Shown piece after piece: positions 16,184-24,559 of a DNA stretch of 44,303 bases. Where the stretch lies: the NCBI GenBank assembly GCA_964435115.1, contig CAYSYM010000030.1, forward strand, positions 1-44,303, read 5' to 3'. Origin of the DNA: CAYSYM01 sp964435115 (GTDB taxonomy: Bacteria > Chloroflexota > UBA6077 > CF-72). The notes beneath the pieces were generated by a model. The model was not told where the DNA came from. It saw only the letters and a program-made list of their open reading frames with translations, and did no database searches. Numbering within the stretch: the first letter of the stretch is position 1; each line of letters begins with the position of its first letter. The translations under genes and the position numbers were made by a program.

Positions 16184-16249
16184 TCGATGCTCCTCTCACC
16201 GCGGTCGCCCGGCGCGAGCCGATGCCGTCCGGCACGCGGATGCGGAGAC

Positions 16250-16279
16250 GTTGTACCCCGACGGGCCAGCGCGCGTCAG
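16250..16279 (-). promoter_or_regulatory. Weak candidate promoter of the dehydrogenase-kinase pair
   Basis: On the minus strand CTGACG (16274-16279) and TACAAC (16250-16255) are 18 bp apart, each four of six to consensus. The spacing equals that of the two stronger promoters in this window, which is the main support. Confidence 0.3.
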
Positions 16280-16338
16280 GGCCGATTCCCCTCCGCCCCG
16301 CGAACGGAACGCGGGATGGCAGCGAGGCGGGCTCCCGC

Positions 16339-17139
16339 TTAGCGGCCGCGCCACTCCGGCTGGCGCTTCTCGGCGAAGGCGCGCCGCCCTTCCAGGCGGT
16401 CCTGGGTGTCGCGCAGGATGCCCCAGAGCTGGTGCTCGAGCTGCAAGCCAGACGGCAGCGGCACGTTTAGGCCTTGCAGCGCCGCCATCTTCGCCGCGCG
16501 GACCGAGAGCGGAGCGTTCTCACAGATCACCTGCGCCAGGTCGCGGGCCCCGTCCATCAGCCGCTCGGGCGGGTAGAGGTCGCTCACCAGGCCGACCCGG
16601 TGCGCCTCGTGCGCGTCGATCCGCTGGCCGGTGAGGAGCATCTTCATCGCCACCGCCAGGGGAATGGCGCGTGGTAGCCGCTGCGTGCCGCCCTGGCCCG
16701 CCAGGCTCGCTACCTTCACCTCGCCGAGGCCGAACTGGGCGGTCTCCGAGGCGATGCGCAGGTCGCAGGCGAGTGCGATCTCCAACCCGCCGCCGATCGC
16801 CATGCCGTTGATCGCCGCGATGGTTGGCTTCCACAGGTCAGCGGGCGGCGTGAGGCGGATGCCGCCGGGCTGGAACAGGCCGACCGCGAAGCTCTCGGCC
16901 GGCGGCGGCGTCTTCTTGAGGTCGGCGCCGGCGCAGAAGAAGCGGTCGCCCGCGCCGGTGATGATGGCGACCCACACCTCCTCGTCGCGCGCGACCTCGT
17001 CCCATGCCCGCGCCAGCGCGTCCATCGTCTCGGGGTCGAGCGCGTTGGCGGCGTCCGGCCGGTTGAGCGTGATCGTGGCGACGTGTCCATCCCGCTGGTA
17101 GAGCAGACCAGCGTCCGCCCGCGCTTCCAAGAGCGTCAT
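16339..17139 (-). CDS. Enoyl-CoA hydratase/isomerase family protein
   Basis: A 266-residue crotonase-fold protein. The oxyanion-hole motifs DRFFCAGADLKK and GMAIGGGLEIALACDLRIAS are present. FGLGEVKVASLAGQGGTQRLPR keeps one of the two catalytic glutamates (in GEV), while the second glutamate position reads AGQGG. It probably hydrates an enoyl-CoA in the beta-oxidation module formed with the SDR, thiolase and DUF35 genes upstream. ATG 17139 has an ideal GAGGAGG ribosome site; the longer frame lacks one. The gap from the thiolase stop is 17 bp, so it is in that operon. Confidence 0.93.
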   Translation of the reverse strand: MTLLEARADAGLLYQRDGHVATITLNRPDAANALDPETMDALARAWDEVARDEEVWVAIITGAGDRFFCAGADLKKTPPPAESFAVGLFQPGGIRLTPPADLWKPTIAAINGMAIGGGLEIALACDLRIASETAQFGLGEVKVASLAGQGGTQRLPRAIPLAVAMKMLLTGQRIDAHEAHRVGLVSDLYPPERLMDGARDLAQVICENAPLSVRAAKMAALQGLNVPLPSGLQLEHQLWGILRDTQDRLEGRRAFAEKRQPEWRGR

Positions 17140-17156
17140 CGCTCCGCCTCCTCTGA

Positions 17157-18350
17157 CTAGACGGTCAGGATGTTGACCGTGCACGCGGCTCCTTCGATAC
17201 CGGCGGCCTTCCCGCCGCGGCAGTGGGCGAGGCCGACCCGGGCATTCGTGACCTGCCGGGCACCGGCCTCGCCGCGGAGCTGGCGCACCAGCTCGACCAC
17301 CTGGGCCACGCCGGTCGCGCCGAGCGGATGGCCCTTACCGAGCAGGCCGCCGCTCGGGTTGACTGGTAGCTTGCCGCCGATGTCGGCGTGGCCGGCTTCG
17401 ACGAAGCGGGGGTACTCGCCCCGCGGCACCAGGCCCAGCCCTTCCACCCGTAGCACCTCCGCACTGCTGAAGCAATCGTGCACCTCGGCGACGTCCACGT
17501 CCTCAGGGCCAATGCCCGCGCGCGCGTACGCAGCCTGGGCGGTCCGCCAGGTGAGCGGCTCGAACGCCATGTCGGTGAGCCCCGGGTCATAGGTGCCACT
17601 GTAGAGCGCGGCAGCCGCCAGCCGGGTTGGCTTGCGCAGGCCCAGCCTTCGCGCCGCGCGCTCGCTCACCACCAGCGCCGCCGCGCCGCCGTCGCTCACC
17701 GGCGAGCACTCCATCAGGCGGAGCGGATCGGCGATCAGGCGCGACGCCTTCACCTCGTCCAGGCTGACCGCCTGCTTGGTCTGCGCGAACGGGTTGAGCG
17801 CCGCGTTGCGCTTGTTCTTTACCGAGATGAGGGCGAGCTGGTCGGTCGTCGTGCCGAACGTCTCCATGTGCTTGCGGGCGCGCATCGCGTAGATGGCGGG
17901 CATGGTCATGCCCTGGAGAGCTTCGAGGTCGTCCGGGTCGGGCGTCAGCGCGCCACGGAACCGGCCCGTCAGGTTCTCCACGCCGAGGGCCAGGATCACG
18001 TCATACTCGCCGGCGCGGATCGCCAGGTACGCCTCGCGGATCGCGGTCGCGCCGCTCGAGCAGACATTCTCCACGTTCGTCACGGGGATGCCGGCCAGGC
18101 CAACCTGGGCCATCACGCGCTGGCCCACCGCCATCCCCTGGAACACGTGGCCGCAGTAGGCCGCCTCCACCTTGCGTGGATCGATGCCGGCGTCCTGCAG
18201 GGCTGCCAGCACCGCCTCGCGGCCCAGCTCATCCGGGGGCCGCTCGGGCTGTTTGCCGAACTGTGTCATGCCCACGCCGGCGACCAGCACGCTCGGGCCG
18301 CCAGCGCCAGACGCGGCCTTCGCATCGGTCGTCACGGAGTTGCCGTTCAT
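17157..18350 (-). CDS. SCP2-type thiolase / acetyl-CoA acetyltransferase family protein
   Basis: A 397-residue thiolase-fold protein. The nucleophile C97 lies in NVENVCSSGATAI. His motifs are AEVHDCFSSAE and GGLLGKGHPLGATG, and the C-terminal acid-base Cys is in GLAHCRGGKAAG. Together these mark the SCP-x/lipid-transfer branch, whose members usually work with a DUF35 zinc-ribbon/OB protein. Its start overlaps the DUF35 stop by 4 nt (ATGA, 18347-18350). BbsAB, the benzoylsuccinyl-CoA thiolase of toluene degradation, has exactly this two-gene make-up. It probably performs the thiolytic cleavage of the pathway; the acyl group is unknown. Confidence 0.93.
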   Translation of the reverse strand: MNGNSVTTDAKAASGAGGPSVLVAGVGMTQFGKQPERPPDELGREAVLAALQDAGIDPRKVEAAYCGHVFQGMAVGQRVMAQVGLAGIPVTNVENVCSSGATAIREAYLAIRAGEYDVILALGVENLTGRFRGALTPDPDDLEALQGMTMPAIYAMRARKHMETFGTTTDQLALISVKNKRNAALNPFAQTKQAVSLDEVKASRLIADPLRLMECSPVSDGGAAALVVSERAARRLGLRKPTRLAAAALYSGTYDPGLTDMAFEPLTWRTAQAAYARAGIGPEDVDVAEVHDCFSSAEVLRVEGLGLVPRGEYPRFVEAGHADIGGKLPVNPSGGLLGKGHPLGATGVAQVVELVRQLRGEAGARQVTNARVGLAHCRGGKAAGIEGAACTVNILTV

Positions 18351-18793
18351 CGCGGTGCCTCCTCGATCGCCCGGAACCGGTAGCCGATCACCGCCGGGGT
18401 CGACGCGTCGCCCGGGCGGACGGTGGCGGGCACGAGTGCGACGGCCATCCCCGTCCGGACGGCCTCGGGCGCGATGCCCTCGACCTGGCTGAGGACGCGC
18501 ACCCCGTCCGGGAGGTCCACGTAGGCGAGCACGTACGGCGTGGGGAACTCGGGCGTCGATTGGTAGACGACGCTGTAGGTGTAGATCGTCCCGCGCCGAC
18601 TGAGGCGGAGGGGGACGAGCGACGCGGCGGCCAGACAGTGGACGCACAGGACGTGGGCGGGGAAGTAGGTGGTTCCGCAGTCCGAGCAGCGGTTGCCCAG
18701 TAGCGTCACGCCGCCATCCGGGTCGCGCTCCAGCAGGCCCGGGCGCAGCAGCGTCCAACCAGGAGCCACGGGAGCGGGCGCATCAACAGCCAT
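18347..18793 (-). CDS. DUF35 zinc-ribbon/OB-fold protein, thiolase partner
   Basis: A 148-residue protein with a rubredoxin-like zinc ribbon (C36, C39, C50, C53 in NRCSDCG and LCVHC) followed by an OB-fold (about 60-148, including GTIYTYSVVYQST and GVRVLSQVEGI). DUF35 proteins bind beside the thiolase active site and help hold the acyl-CoA; BbsA is the characterised analogue. ATG 18793 is preceded by AAGGAG at good spacing. The SDR gene upstream ends 20 bp before this start. Confidence 0.93.
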   Translation of the reverse strand: MAVDAPAPVAPGWTLLRPGLLERDPDGGVTLLGNRCSDCGTTYFPAHVLCVHCLAAASLVPLRLSRRGTIYTYSVVYQSTPEFPTPYVLAYVDLPDGVRVLSQVEGIAPEAVRTGMAVALVPATVRPGDASTPAVIGYRFRAIEEAPR

Positions 18794-18813
18794 GGGGATG
18801 GACTCCTTCCTTG

Positions 18814-19569
18814 TCACACCGCCGGGGTGGCGAAGAGGCTCTTCCCGCCGCACACGTATAGCACCTGTCCGGTGACGAAGGCGGCCTCGTCGCTCGCGAA
18901 GAAGAGCGCTGCCCAGGCCACGTCGTCCGGGTCGCCGATGCGGCCGCCCGGCTGCGCCTGCATCAGCCGCGCCCTGGTCTCCTCGGGCAGCGCCTGGTAG
19001 AGCGGCGTGTCCACGACCCCGGGCGCGATGGCGTTGACGGTGATACCGTACTTACCCAGCTCCAGCGCCAGCGTCCGCGTGAGGCTGACGACCCCGCCCT
19101 TGGACGCGGCATAGTTCGCCTGCCCCCACCAACCCAGCCAGGCACGCGAGGCGATGTTGACGATGCGCCCGTACCCCTGCTGGCCCATGCGCTTGGCCGC
19201 TGCCTGCGAGCAGAGGAACTGGCTCTTCAGGTTCACCGCCAGGACGCTCTCCCAGTCCTCCTCGGTCATCTTGAAGATCGAGCGGTCCCTGGCGATGCCG
19301 ACGTTGTTGACGAGGATGTCGATGCGGCCGAACTCGTCGACGGTGCGCGCCACCAGCGCCTCCGCCTCCTCTGCCCGGGCGACGTTGGCCGCCGCGCCCG
19401 CGGCGCGTCCGCCGGCGGCGCGGATGCTGGCGACCACGGGGCCGATCTTGCTCTCGTCGATATCATTCACCATCACGCCCGCCCCGGCGGCTGCCAGGCG
19501 GCGGGCGGTGGCCTCGCCCAGCCCACTGCCGGAACCGGTGACGAGCGCCGAGCGTCCCTGTACGTGCAT
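18814..19569 (-). CDS. Short-chain dehydrogenase/reductase, catalytically intact (FabG-like)
   Basis: A 251-residue classical SDR with all motifs: TGSGSGLG (11-18), NNVG (88-91), S141, and Y153/K157 in NYAASK. The C-terminus CGGKSLFATPAV is nearly parallel to that of the pseudo-SDR 0.8 kb away (CGGTSVYSSLSV), showing common ancestry. In the inferred pathway it oxidises a 3-hydroxyacyl-CoA with NAD. It starts the leftward block SDR-DUF35-thiolase-hydratase. The intergenic region to divergent hicA (236 bp) shows no promoter I trust. Confidence 0.95.
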   Translation of the reverse strand: MHVQGRSALVTGSGSGLGEATARRLAAAGAGVMVNDIDESKIGPVVASIRAAGGRAAGAAANVARAEEAEALVARTVDEFGRIDILVNNVGIARDRSIFKMTEEDWESVLAVNLKSQFLCSQAAAKRMGQQGYGRIVNIASRAWLGWWGQANYAASKGGVVSLTRTLALELGKYGITVNAIAPGVVDTPLYQALPEETRARLMQAQPGGRIGDPDDVAWAALFFASDEAAFVTGQVLYVCGGKSLFATPAV

Positions 19570-19805
19570 GGGTGGCTTCCCGGGGACAGATCCCTATCGA
19601 CCCGTCAGGAGAGGTGTGCGGATTCCGGTGGGCAGGTGCTGGGGGTGGGTCACCGTGGAACTCCTTCCCCGATCTAGAGGTTGGCGGCGCGGCCACTCCG
19701 ACGCGGCCACGACGCCGGGCGCCTGCGACCGGGCGAGTCATCCGGCTCGTTGGTGGCACGGGTCTGAGCTGAAGGGACGACTCGGCCGGGTATGCTGGGA
19801 GAGCA

Positions 19806-20036
19806 ATGCACTCCCGCCAGCCGAGGATCACAGCGCCGCCACTGCTGCGGGCTCTCGAGCGGGATGGATGGTCCATTGAGCGCCAGAGTGGTAGTCACGT
19901 CCTGCTGAGGCACCCGACCAAGCTGGGCCGGTTCATCGTTCCACATCACGCCGGTAGAATCATCAAGCCAGGAACCCTCGCGTCGATTCTCGATCATGCC
20001 GGGCTGAGCGCCGAGGAGTTGCGAGACCTTCTATGA
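19806..20036 (+). CDS. hicA: HicA-family mRNA interferase toxin
   Basis: A 76-residue protein with the HicA double-stranded-RNA-binding-like fold: LLRALERDGWSIERQSGSHVLLRHP with catalytic H31, then FIVPHHAGRIIKPGTLASIL. HicA cleaves mRNA and is neutralised by HicB. The gene overlaps hicB by 4 nt (ATGA, 20033-20036), the toxin-first order usual for this pair. It lies on the plus strand inside a leftward metabolic cluster, between two related SDR genes, suggesting later insertion. TATGCT at 19791-19796 could be a -10 box. Confidence 0.93.
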   Translation: MHSRQPRITAPPLLRALERDGWSIERQSGSHVLLRHPTKLGRFIVPHHAGRIIKPGTLASILDHAGLSAEELRDLL

Positions 20037-20272
20037 GCCAGTCGGAGTACACGTATACCATCATCCTCGAGCCGGACCCGGAAGAGGGCGGTTACACCGT
20101 GACGGTGCCGGCCCTGCCGGGTTGCGTGACCCAGGGCGACACGCTGGAAGAGGCGATCGCGATGGCGAAGGATGCGATCGGGTTGTACCTGGAGTCGCTG
20201 ATCGCCGACGACGAGGCAATCCCGGAGGAGCGCGAGCGACCGCAGGCGATCACCATCAAGGTTGCCGCGTAG
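20033..20272 (+). CDS. hicB: HicB-family antitoxin (short form)
   Basis: A 79-residue protein with the HicB partial RNase H fold: YTIILEPDPEEGGYTVTVPALPGCVTQGDTLEEAIAMAKDAIGLYLE. It ends soon after the domain, without a C-terminal helix-turn-helix or ribbon-helix-helix segment, so it may not bind DNA itself. It neutralises the co-translated HicA toxin. Confidence 0.93.
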   Translation: MSQSEYTYTIILEPDPEEGGYTVTVPALPGCVTQGDTLEEAIAMAKDAIGLYLESLIADDEAIPEERERPQAITIKVAA

Positions 20273-20334
20273 TCCCGGGCAGCGTCGGTGGGGCATCGTG
20301 AGCCTGGGGCAGGGATGGTGGCTGACCGCTCCGC

Positions 20335-21000
20335 TCACACGCTCAGCGACGAGTAGACGCTCGTGCCGCCACACACGAACAGGGTCTGGCCGGTGATGTA
20401 GTCTGATTCGTCGGCGGCGAAGAAGCGAACGGCGTTGGCCACGTCGTCCGGGGTGCCGAAGCGACCGCCGGGGTGGAGCTTCCGCCGGCGCTCGCGCTCC
20501 GCCTCGGAGAGGGCGGCGAGCTGGCCCACGTCGATGGTGCCCGGGACGACGCAGTTGGCCGTGATCCCGTCCCGGCCGGCCTCCAGCGCCAGCGTGCGGG
20601 TCAGGCTCACCAGGCCGGCTGCGGCAGCGGCGAAGGCCGCGTCCCCCGGGGCGCCAAGGTAGGCCCGGTCGGCCACGGTGACGATGCGGCCGAACTGCTG
20701 GGCACGCATGGACGGCAGGGCCGCGCGGCAGGCGAGCGCCTGGCGCGCCAGCGCACCATCCAGCAGACGCTCCCAGGTGGTCGCGTCCGCGTCCTCCACC
20801 CTGCCCGTCTCGCGCTCCAGGGGTGGGCACGTCACCAGCACGTCCAGCCTGCCCAGCTCGCGCACGGCGCGCGCCACCCCTGCCGCCGGCTCCTCGCCGG
20901 GCCGCGAGCGCGCCACGCACGCCGCGTCGCCGACGAACTGCTTCGCCACCGCGTCGGCAAGCGGCCCTTCGCCCCACACCAGCACCCGCCGTCCCGTCAT
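20335..21000 (-). CDS. SDR pseudo-enzyme (active-site residues lost)
   Basis: A 221-residue SDR-fold protein in which each catalytic element is gone. The cofactor motif reads VWGEGPLA instead of TGxxxGxG, NNxG is replaced by TCPP (58-61), the serine position is A111, and Tyr/Lys become F124 and A128 (AFAAAAAG). The rest of the fold (LVSLTRTLALEAGRDGITANCVVPG, GGRFGTPDDVANAVRFFAADESDYITGQTLFVCGG) is well kept and the frame is open, so it is maintained rather than decaying. The likely role is structural partner of the intact SDR, as the inactive subunit of BbsCD. The ATG at 21000 (GTG 21003 is possible) overlaps the stop of a 34-codon ORF by 1 nt. Confidence 0.9.
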   Translation of the reverse strand: MTGRRVLVWGEGPLADAVAKQFVGDAACVARSRPGEEPAAGVARAVRELGRLDVLVTCPPLERETGRVEDADATTWERLLDGALARQALACRAALPSMRAQQFGRIVTVADRAYLGAPGDAAFAAAAAGLVSLTRTLALEAGRDGITANCVVPGTIDVGQLAALSEAERERRRKLHPGGRFGTPDDVANAVRFFAADESDYITGQTLFVCGGTSVYSSLSV

Positions 21001-21104
21001 CACTCTGTCCCTCCGTTCACACGTGCCTGCTCATCCGTCCTCACGATCGCTTCACGCACCAGGCGGAGCGCCCGCGCCTGCAGGGGAGCAGCGGGGGAGG
21101 TCAC
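21000..21104 (-). CDS. Possible 34-residue small protein, coupled on both sides
   Basis: GTG at 21104 overlaps the livF stop (GTGA, 21101-21104). The TGA at 21000-21002 overlaps the ATG of the pseudo-SDR by 1 nt. The peptide has an amphipathic helical centre (ARALRLVREAIVRTDEQARV). GGAGGG near its end doubles as the ribosome site of the next gene. It could encode a real micro-protein, or merely serve to carry ribosomes from livF to the SDR. No family is recognised. Confidence 0.4.
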   Translation of the reverse strand: MTSPAAPLQARALRLVREAIVRTDEQARVNGGTE

Positions 21105-21874
21105 GCCACGCTCGCCTCGACGGGTGGATCGGGGACTTCGGGTGTGCCCAGGTAGGCGGCTTTCACGCGCGGGTCTTCGGCCAGGATGGCGGCGGGGCCC
21201 TCCGCGGCGACGCGGCCGAGCTCCAGGATGTAGCCGCGCGCGGCCACCTGGAGCGCAGCCCGAGCGTTCTGCTCCACCAGGAGGACGGCACAGCCCCGGG
21301 CTGGCAGTTGCGCCAGCGCCCGCAGGATCTCCTGCACGACCAGCGGGGCGAGGCCAAGGCTCGGCTCGTCGAGGAGCAGCACGCTGGGGCGCGCCATCAG
21401 GCCGCGCGCCAGCGCCAGCATCTGCTGCTGTCCGCCGGAGAGCGTGCCGGCGAGTTGCCGCTTGCGCTCCGCCAGTACCGGGAACATCTCGAAGGCGGCG
21501 GCCACGTCGGCCTGGATGGCGGTGCGCGGCTCGGCGCGCTCGCGGTGGTACGCGCCGAGCCGCAGGTTCTCCAGCACCGTCATGGTGGCAAACACCTGGC
21601 GCCGTTCTGGTACGTGGGCGAGCCCCAGCCGGACGAGGCGTTCCGGGGGCAGCCCGGTGACGTCGGCGCCACCCAGCCGCACCCTCCCCGCGCGGGGGCG
21701 CAGCAGCCCACTCGCAGCCGCCAGCAGCGTGCTCTTGCCAGCCCCGTTGGCGCCCATCAGCGCAACTACTTCGCCCGGCCCCACGACCAGGTCGACCTCG
21801 TGCAGGACGTCCAGGTCTCCGTACCCCGCGCTCAGCCCCGCCAGGCAGAGCGCGGGCTCGGCGGGTCCGGTCAC
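21101..21874 (-). CDS. livF: Branched-chain amino acid/aromatic acid ABC importer ATPase LivF
   Basis: A 257-residue ABC ATPase. Walker A GANGAGKST is at 41-49, the signature LSGGQQQ at 145-151, and Walker B LLLDEPSLGLAP around 166-176. The LivF-typical HVPERRQVFATMTVLENLRLGAY is present. It starts with GTG 21874, overlapping the livG stop by 4 nt. It energises the LivHM permease together with LivG. In catabolic clusters this family often imports aromatic or dicarboxylic acids rather than amino acids. Confidence 0.95.
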   Translation of the reverse strand: MTGPAEPALCLAGLSAGYGDLDVLHEVDLVVGPGEVVALMGANGAGKSTLLAAASGLLRPRAGRVRLGGADVTGLPPERLVRLGLAHVPERRQVFATMTVLENLRLGAYHRERAEPRTAIQADVAAAFEMFPVLAERKRQLAGTLSGGQQQMLALARGLMARPSVLLLDEPSLGLAPLVVQEILRALAQLPARGCAVLLVEQNARAALQVAARGYILELGRVAAEGPAAILAEDPRVKAAYLGTPEVPDPPVEASVA

Positions 21875-22590
21875 GCGGCAACTCCCAGGTAGGCGGCAAT
21901 CACCCGCGGATCGCGGCGGACCGCGGCCGGCGGCCCGTCCGCGATCTTCTCGCCGTAGTCCAGCACCACGACCCGGTCGGCGACGTCCAGGACGAGGTCC
22001 AGGTCGTGCTCGACCATCAGCACCGTGACGCCACGGTCGCGGATGGCCCGCAGGAGGTCGCGCAGGGCGCTCCGCTCGGGACCTGACAGGCCAGCGGCCG
22101 GCTCATCCAGGAGCAGCAGCGAGGGCTCGGCCGCGAGCGCCCGCGCCAGCTCCAGCAGCCGCCGCTGGCCGAACGGGAGGTGGTGCGCCAGGTCGTCGGC
22201 GCGGTCGGCCAGCCCCACCAGCTCCAGCCAGGGCAACACGTCGCGCCGGGACGCGGCCGGTCGCCGCAGGTCGGCCTCGCGGGCGACCATCACGTTCTCG
22301 GCCACTGTCAGGCCGCCGAAGAGCTGCAGGTTCTGGAAGGTGCGGGTGAGGCCCAGGCGGGCGGCCTGGTGTGGTGCGCCACGCAGCGCCCGGCCGTGTA
22401 GTCGCACCTGGCCCTGGGAAGGGGGCAAGACGCACGAGAGCAGGTTCAACAACGTGGTCTTGCCAGCGCCGTTGGGGCCGATAAGGGCCAGGATCTCGCG
22501 CGCGTAGATGCACAGGCTCACGTCGCGTAGCGCGACCACCCCGCCGAAGTGGCGCCACACACCGCGCGCCTCCAGCAGCGGCGAGCCCAT
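21871..22590 (-). CDS. livG: ABC importer ATPase LivG
   Basis: A 239-residue ABC ATPase with Walker A GPNGAGKTT (38-46), LTRTFQNLQLFGGLTVAENVMVA, the LivG-type signature LPFGQRRLLELARAL, and DEPAAGLS. ATG 22590 lies 7 bp after the livM stop and begins family homology; the longer reading adds residues from the livM end. It forms the ATPase heterodimer with LivF. Confidence 0.95.
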   Translation of the reverse strand: MGSPLLEARGVWRHFGGVVALRDVSLCIYAREILALIGPNGAGKTTLLNLLSCVLPPSQGQVRLHGRALRGAPHQAARLGLTRTFQNLQLFGGLTVAENVMVAREADLRRPAASRRDVLPWLELVGLADRADDLAHHLPFGQRRLLELARALAAEPSLLLLDEPAAGLSGPERSALRDLLRAIRDRGVTVLMVEHDLDLVLDVADRVVVLDYGEKIADGPPAAVRRDPRVIAAYLGVAA

Positions 22591-22597
22591 GACCCCA

Positions 22598-23641
22598 TTA
22601 TGGCTGGACACGTGCCACCTCCGAGGCGGCCGACTCGCCACGCGGGCTGGCGTGCACCGGCGCTCGCCGCACGAGCCGCACCCGGTCGAGCGCGGTGCGA
22701 CCCAGGCCAGCGATGCCTGACGGCCGGGCGATCATGATCGCCACCAGCGCCAGGCCGAAGAGGATGGGCTGGATCTCCCCACCTGAGCCTGGCACCAGCG
22801 CCCGGAGCGCCTCGATCAGGATGACGACCACTGCGGCGCCGATGAACCCGCCCCACACGCTCGCTAGCCCGCCGACAGCCGCCATCACCAGCAGCTCCAG
22901 CGAGAAGATGAAGCCGAAAGGGGCGGGGCTGAGGAACGTCACGTAGTGGGCGTAGAGCGCGCCGGCCAGCCCCGCGTAGACCGCGCTTAGCGCGAAGACC
23001 AGCACCTTCCAGGTAGCGGTGTTCACCCCGAGTAGCTCAGCGGCCAGCTCGCTCTCGCCGATGGCGCGGAGCGTGCGCCCGGCGCGCGCGTTGACCAGCC
23101 ACAGCGCGAGCGCCAGCAGTCCCAGTCCGACCGCCCAGATGAGGTACAGGCTGCGCGCCTCGCCGTTCACGGGCAGCCAGGCCAGTGGAACGGCGGGGAT
23201 GCCGGGAACGCCCGACGGCCCGCCGGTGACGTCCGTGAGCTCGTTCAGCACCACCTGGAAGATGATCCCCAGCCCGAGCGTGGCCATAGCCAGGTAGTGG
23301 CCGTGGAGGCGCAGCACCGGGGCACCGACGACGACGGCCACCACCGCGGCCGCCAGGCCGGCGAGGGGCATGGTGAGCCAGGGCGACCAGCCGAGCCGGA
23401 GCGCCACCAGCCCGGAGACGTACGCGCCCAGGCCATAGAACGCGGCGTGGCCCAGCGACACCTGGCGCGCATAGCCCCCCAGCAGGCACAGCCCCACTGC
23501 AGCTATCCCGAACATGCCCACGGTCGCCAGCACGCTCAGTTGGTAGCGCGACAGCGCAAACGGCGCGGCCGTAATAGCCAGGGCGACCACGCCCAGGGCG
23601 ATCCAGTCGCGGCGCGGGATGCCGAGTGGCGAGCCGGTCAC
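22598..23641 (-). CDS. livM: ABC importer permease LivM
   Basis: A 347-residue membrane protein with about ten helices and the LivM motifs GLCLLGGYARQVSLGHAAFYGLGAY, ATLGLGIIFQVVLNELTDVTGGPSG and AIGESELAAELLGVNTATWKVLVFALSA. GTG 23641 overlaps the livH stop by 4 nt. It forms the translocation pathway together with LivH. The C-terminal 30 residues are Arg-rich and hydrophilic. Confidence 0.94.
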   Translation of the reverse strand: MTGSPLGIPRRDWIALGVVALAITAAPFALSRYQLSVLATVGMFGIAAVGLCLLGGYARQVSLGHAAFYGLGAYVSGLVALRLGWSPWLTMPLAGLAAAVVAVVVGAPVLRLHGHYLAMATLGLGIIFQVVLNELTDVTGGPSGVPGIPAVPLAWLPVNGEARSLYLIWAVGLGLLALALWLVNARAGRTLRAIGESELAAELLGVNTATWKVLVFALSAVYAGLAGALYAHYVTFLSPAPFGFIFSLELLVMAAVGGLASVWGGFIGAAVVVILIEALRALVPGSGGEIQPILFGLALVAIMIARPSGIAGLGRTALDRVRLVRRAPVHASPRGESAASEVARVQP

Positions 23642-24510
23642 AGGCTGCCTCGCCCCAGGCCACGGCCGAACACGCCGCCCGGCCGTAGCAGCATGACCAG
23701 GATCAGCACGACGAAGGCCGCCGCGTCCTTGTAGGCCGACGAGATGGGCGTTCCGAACGCTTCGAGCAGCCCCAGCGCCAGGCCGCCGACCACGGCGCCA
23801 GGCGGATTCGCCAGGCCGCCCAGGACGGCGGCGACGAAGCCCTTGAGCCCGAGCATGAGACCCATGTCGTATGTAGCGTACGAGAGCGGCGCAAGCACGA
23901 CCCCGCCAATCGCCGCCACGGCGCCCGTGAGCGCGAACGCGGCCAGCCCCATGCGCCGCGGGCTGACCCCCACCAGCCGCGCAGCCAGCGGGTTGACCGC
24001 GCAGGCGCGCAGCGCACGACCGAGCGACGTGGTGTTGAAGAAGACCTGGAGCACCACGAGGACGAGCGCCGTCGTGCCGATGACCCAGAGCGCCTGCCGG
24101 GCGACGACCGCGCCGGCGATCTCCACGGGTGGGCCGGGCGTGAACACGCGCAGCACTCGCACGTCCGTGCCCCACGCCAACTGGGCGAGGCCGCGGATGG
24201 CGGTCGCGGCGCCGATGGTGATGATGATGAGCGTGAGCTCGGAGGCGCGGCGCGCCGGGCGCAGGCCGAGCTCGTGCACCAGCGCCGCCGCAAGCGTTGC
24301 TCCGGTGACGCCGATCAGGGCGGCGGCCACCAGCGGCACCCCCGCTTGCGTAAGCTGCGCGGTCAGCATGGCGCCGAGCATCACGAACTCGCCCTGGGCG
24401 AAGTTGATGACACCGGTCACGCTGAAGACGGTGACAAACCCCAGGGCCACCAGGGCATAGATGCTGCCGAGGGTCAGCCCCGTGACCAGGTACTGCGCCG
24501 CGTCGCTCAT
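23638..24510 (-). CDS. livH: ABC importer permease LivH
   Basis: A 290-residue permease with about eight helices and the LivH signatures GLTLGSIYALVALGFVTVFSVTGVINFAQGEF (5-36), GRALRACAVNPLAARLVGV and GFVAAVLGGLANPPGAVVGG. It is the first membrane gene after the binding-protein gene, from which it is separated by 96 bp holding a 16-bp stem hairpin. Confidence 0.95.
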   Translation of the reverse strand: MSDAAQYLVTGLTLGSIYALVALGFVTVFSVTGVINFAQGEFVMLGAMLTAQLTQAGVPLVAAALIGVTGATLAAALVHELGLRPARRASELTLIIITIGAATAIRGLAQLAWGTDVRVLRVFTPGPPVEIAGAVVARQALWVIGTTALVLVVLQVFFNTTSLGRALRACAVNPLAARLVGVSPRRMGLAAFALTGAVAAIGGVVLAPLSYATYDMGLMLGLKGFVAAVLGGLANPPGAVVGGLALGLLEAFGTPISSAYKDAAAFVVLILVMLLRPGGVFGRGLGRGSL

Positions 24511-24559
24511 AGCAGTGGTGGGTGTTGGGTATCGCGTGTTGGGTGTTAGGTGTTGGGTG

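Noticed and set aside
20335..21000. Pseudo-SDR considered as a decaying pseudogene
   Set aside because: The frame is intact, the non-catalytic fold residues are conserved and it is translationally coupled, so a maintained non-catalytic protein is more likely.
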